Source: Xiphias gladius
Lineage: Eukaryota; Chordata; Actinopteri; Istiophoriformes; Xiphiidae
Assembly (NCBI RefSeq): GCF_016859285.1
Contig: NC_053414.1
Coordinates: 5,219,017 to 5,283,016 of the forward strand
Length of the DNA stretch: 64,000 nt
Direction: 5' to 3'
Below are positions 63,401 to 64,000 of this stretch, piece after piece (the first letter of the stretch is position 1; each line of letters opens with the position of its first letter). The notes below the pieces were generated by a model, which searched no databases, was not told the DNA's origin, and was given only the letters and a program-made list of their open reading frames with translations. Made by a program: the position numbers and the translations under genes.

Positions 63401-64000
63401 GATGTCCTCGCCATGCAGATACAGACAAACTCAAAGCAGAACTCACCACACTCAGTTTCTGAGGAGCTGGAGAGTTCAGCCTCCACCGCCGTCTCCTCCG
63501 TTCCCTCCTCTCCTTCTTCCGCCTCTTCCTCCTCCTCTTCCTCTTCCTCCTCCTCCTCCTCCTCCTCTTCCTCCTGCTCCTCGTCCTCCAGATCTAGCTC
63601 AGTCTTGGCCTGGCTCTCCTCCCTGCCCCGCACCTCCTGCTGCGTCTCCCCCGCTCGCACCTCCTCTGTCTGAGAGTTGTCCCCTCCCTGGCTCAGAGAG
63701 TAGTTGTGCTCCTCGCTGCAGTGCTCTAGAGCCAAACCGGCCGCCGCCGCCACCGCAGCCACTTCCTCTTCCTCTTCCTCCTGTGCCACTTGATACACCT
63801 CCACCGTATGCTGCCTCGACATCCCCCCATCCTGTCCTCCTCCCGCTGCTCTTCCTGCAACACATAACCCCCTCTCTGTTGTCGTGGCAACAGATACGCG
63901 CCCCTCCTCCCTCCCTGCAGCGGTGGCCTGGACTTCCTGGGTGACCGGAGGTGCTGCGTGTCTGTTCCTCCTCCTCCTCTCCTCCTCCTCTTCCTCCTCC
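50095..64000 (-). CDS. CREBRF-like bZIP regulator (partial; 5' end beyond the window)
   Basis: Relative of CREB3 regulatory factor (CREBRF, Luman recruitment factor), a nuclear bZIP-related protein that restrains CREB3. Minus-strand exons: 63447 to at least 63822 (frame open to the window edge), 58396-58575, 57266-57455, 54091-54164, 50425-50553 and 50095-50201, all joining in phase. Family features in order: EEHNYSL, a long acidic run, [41 protein letters not shown] (basic region), then the zipper WGLNQEYENLL and C-terminal VAGRTKDFV. The bZIP core is nearly identical to human CREBRF, but flanking segments differ strongly. This suggests an ohnolog rather than the direct orthologue, so no symbol is given. 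The 5' exons lie beyond 64000. Confidence 0.88.
50425..50553 (-). CDS. CREBRF-like leucine zipper exon
   Basis: 129 nt from cgcacag to AGCG/gtgaga. Encodes [20 protein letters not shown], an acidic spacer EEEDTDERG, and [13 protein letters not shown]. Leu/Ile at heptad spacing continues the zipper. It corresponds to NLLF-INSIKQEIVNRV in CREBRF, with clear divergence. Confidence 0.9.
51742..52078 (-). repeat. hAT-like MITE copy, nearly full length
   Basis: Begins AGAGCTGGAACGATTAGTTG ATTAATCC and ends AATAATTGTTAGTTGCAGCT, with CATTTTATAGACTAAACGAT TAATCG near the right side showing minus orientation. Both ends carry the GATTAATC-rich termini. Two T tracts interrupt the middle. Confidence 0.7.
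52408..52430. repeat. (GA)n microsatellite
   Basis: Purine-rich run within a CREBRF-like intron. Confidence 0.85.
54091..54164 (-). CDS. CREBRF-like exon: basic region / zipper junction
   Basis: A 74-nt exon encoding [20 protein letters not shown] and NQEY, almost identical to CREBRF. It has a cttctag acceptor and a TATG/gtcagt donor (phase 1). This is the DNA-binding-type heart of the protein. Confidence 0.93.
55412..55823. mobile_element. Second MITE family with perfect 15-bp terminal inverted repeats
   Basis: TTAGCCTAGCTTAGC at 55412-55426 is the exact inverse of GCTAAGCTAGGCTAA at 55809-55823. The 412-bp element has no coding capacity and sits in the intron between the CREBRF-like 57266 and 54091 exons. 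No clear target-site duplication is visible. Confidence 0.75.
57266..57455 (-). CDS. CREBRF-like exon with the start of the bZIP basic region
   Basis: 190 nt from gttcag to CCTCCAG/gtatca. Encodes [40 protein letters not shown] and [14 protein letters not shown] plus two bases of Arg. DLTPNP-KL, IG-(E)-L-KLN and [12 protein letters not shown] are conserved with CREBRF. Confidence 0.92.
58396..58575 (-). CDS. CREBRF-like exon with FWEY motif
   Basis: 180 nt from acctccag to AGAGG/gtgaga. Encodes [40 protein letters not shown] and [22 protein letters not shown] and TLPS-LY occur in human CREBRF at the same place. The stretch between them is unlike CREBRF and much more basic. Confidence 0.88.
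60384..60428. repeat. (CA)n microsatellite
   Basis: Dinucleotide run in the long CREBRF-like intron. A second run lies at 60701-60727. Confidence 0.9.
62596..62895 (+). repeat. hAT-like MITE copy, nearly full length
   Basis: Starts AGGGCTGCAACTAACC, then CTGTCTATAAAAAGTCAGAA, ATGCCCAGTTTCCCAGAGAC, GGAAGCTGGAACCAGCAAAT GTTTTGCCTG, and ends with GATTTAACCGATCGAGTAAT TGTTTCAGTTCC. It is the best-ordered copy for defining the family in this window. Confidence 0.7.
63447..64000 (-). CDS. CREBRF-like acidic exon (partial at window edge)
   Basis: Encodes [36 protein letters not shown], a Glu/Asp-rich run of about 40 residues, and SSSSETEC up to a TGTG/gtgagt donor (phase 1). EEHNYSL and the acidic run match the corresponding part of CREBRF. 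The frame is open from 63447 to the window end, so coding may continue. Alternatively an acceptor ttgcag at 63855-63860 could start the exon at 63854. The poly-Glu run is a (TCC)n microsatellite on the plus strand. Confidence 0.7.
63520..63590. repeat. (TCC/TTCC)n microsatellite coding for poly-Glu
   Basis: Lies inside the coding acidic exon of the CREBRF-like gene; on the minus strand it reads GAG/GAA codons. Length polymorphism would change the acidic domain length without frameshift. Confidence 0.85.

Larger units (their letters stand above)
58576..63446 (-). other. Long intron of the CREBRF-like gene
   Basis: Bounded by TGTG/gtgagt and cctccag/AGG. It contains two (CA)n runs, a MITE copy, poly-A/T tracts and no recognisable exon. 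Confidence 0.6.

Noticed and set aside
63279..63944. Long proline-rich plus-strand frame
   Set aside because: It is the complement of the poly-Glu coding exon of the CREBRF-like gene.

Overview
The window is vertebrate nuclear DNA, almost certainly from a teleost fish. Genes are split into short exons with GT-AG introns, and the rest is AT-rich noncoding DNA with fish-type transposon debris (two decayed Tc1/mariner copies, about nine copies of a hAT-like MITE family, a separate MITE with 15-bp terminal repeats, a tRNA-like SINE) and many microsatellites. Long ORFs are rare, and most apparent ORFs are repeat translations or shadows. All exon boundaries below were found by eye and checked by codon phase; treat them as accurate to about 1-2 bases.

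Layout. 1-12.6 kb: no recognisable gene; a CpG-rich housekeeping-type promoter near 2.0-3.0 kb, simple repeats, MITEs and a dead Tc1 transposase. 12.75-23.5 kb, minus strand: slc25a28 (mitoferrin-2), four coding exons, 408 residues, with a probable 2.5-kb 3' UTR. 23.5-27.3 kb: a 3.8-kb intergenic spacer between head-to-head promoters, holding a second Tc1 relic and an (ATAAT)n array. 27.3-41.7 kb, plus strand: entpd7, a Golgi/endomembrane nucleoside triphosphate diphosphohydrolase. All 13 coding pieces join in phase to a 572-residue protein. 43.2-64.0 kb, minus strand: the C-terminal six coding exons of a CREBRF-like bZIP regulator that runs off the right edge, tail-to-tail with entpd7.

The slc25a28-entpd7 pair matches human 10q24, and SLC25A37-ENTPD4 is the equivalent pair on human 8p21, so this is one of the vertebrate ohnolog blocks. 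The CREBRF-like gene is clearly diverged from human CREBRF (5q35). It may be an ohnolog kept by fish beside entpd7 and lost in mammals.

Most notable observations: an in-frame loss of about 33 residues inside the ACR2 exon of entpd7; the CREBRF-like gene itself; tandem TGACGTG (UPRE/CRE-type) motifs in the entpd7 promoter; an alanine-rich loop expansion in mitoferrin-2; and several inverted-repeat elements. I found no prokaryotic system, CRISPR array, virus or toxin gene.
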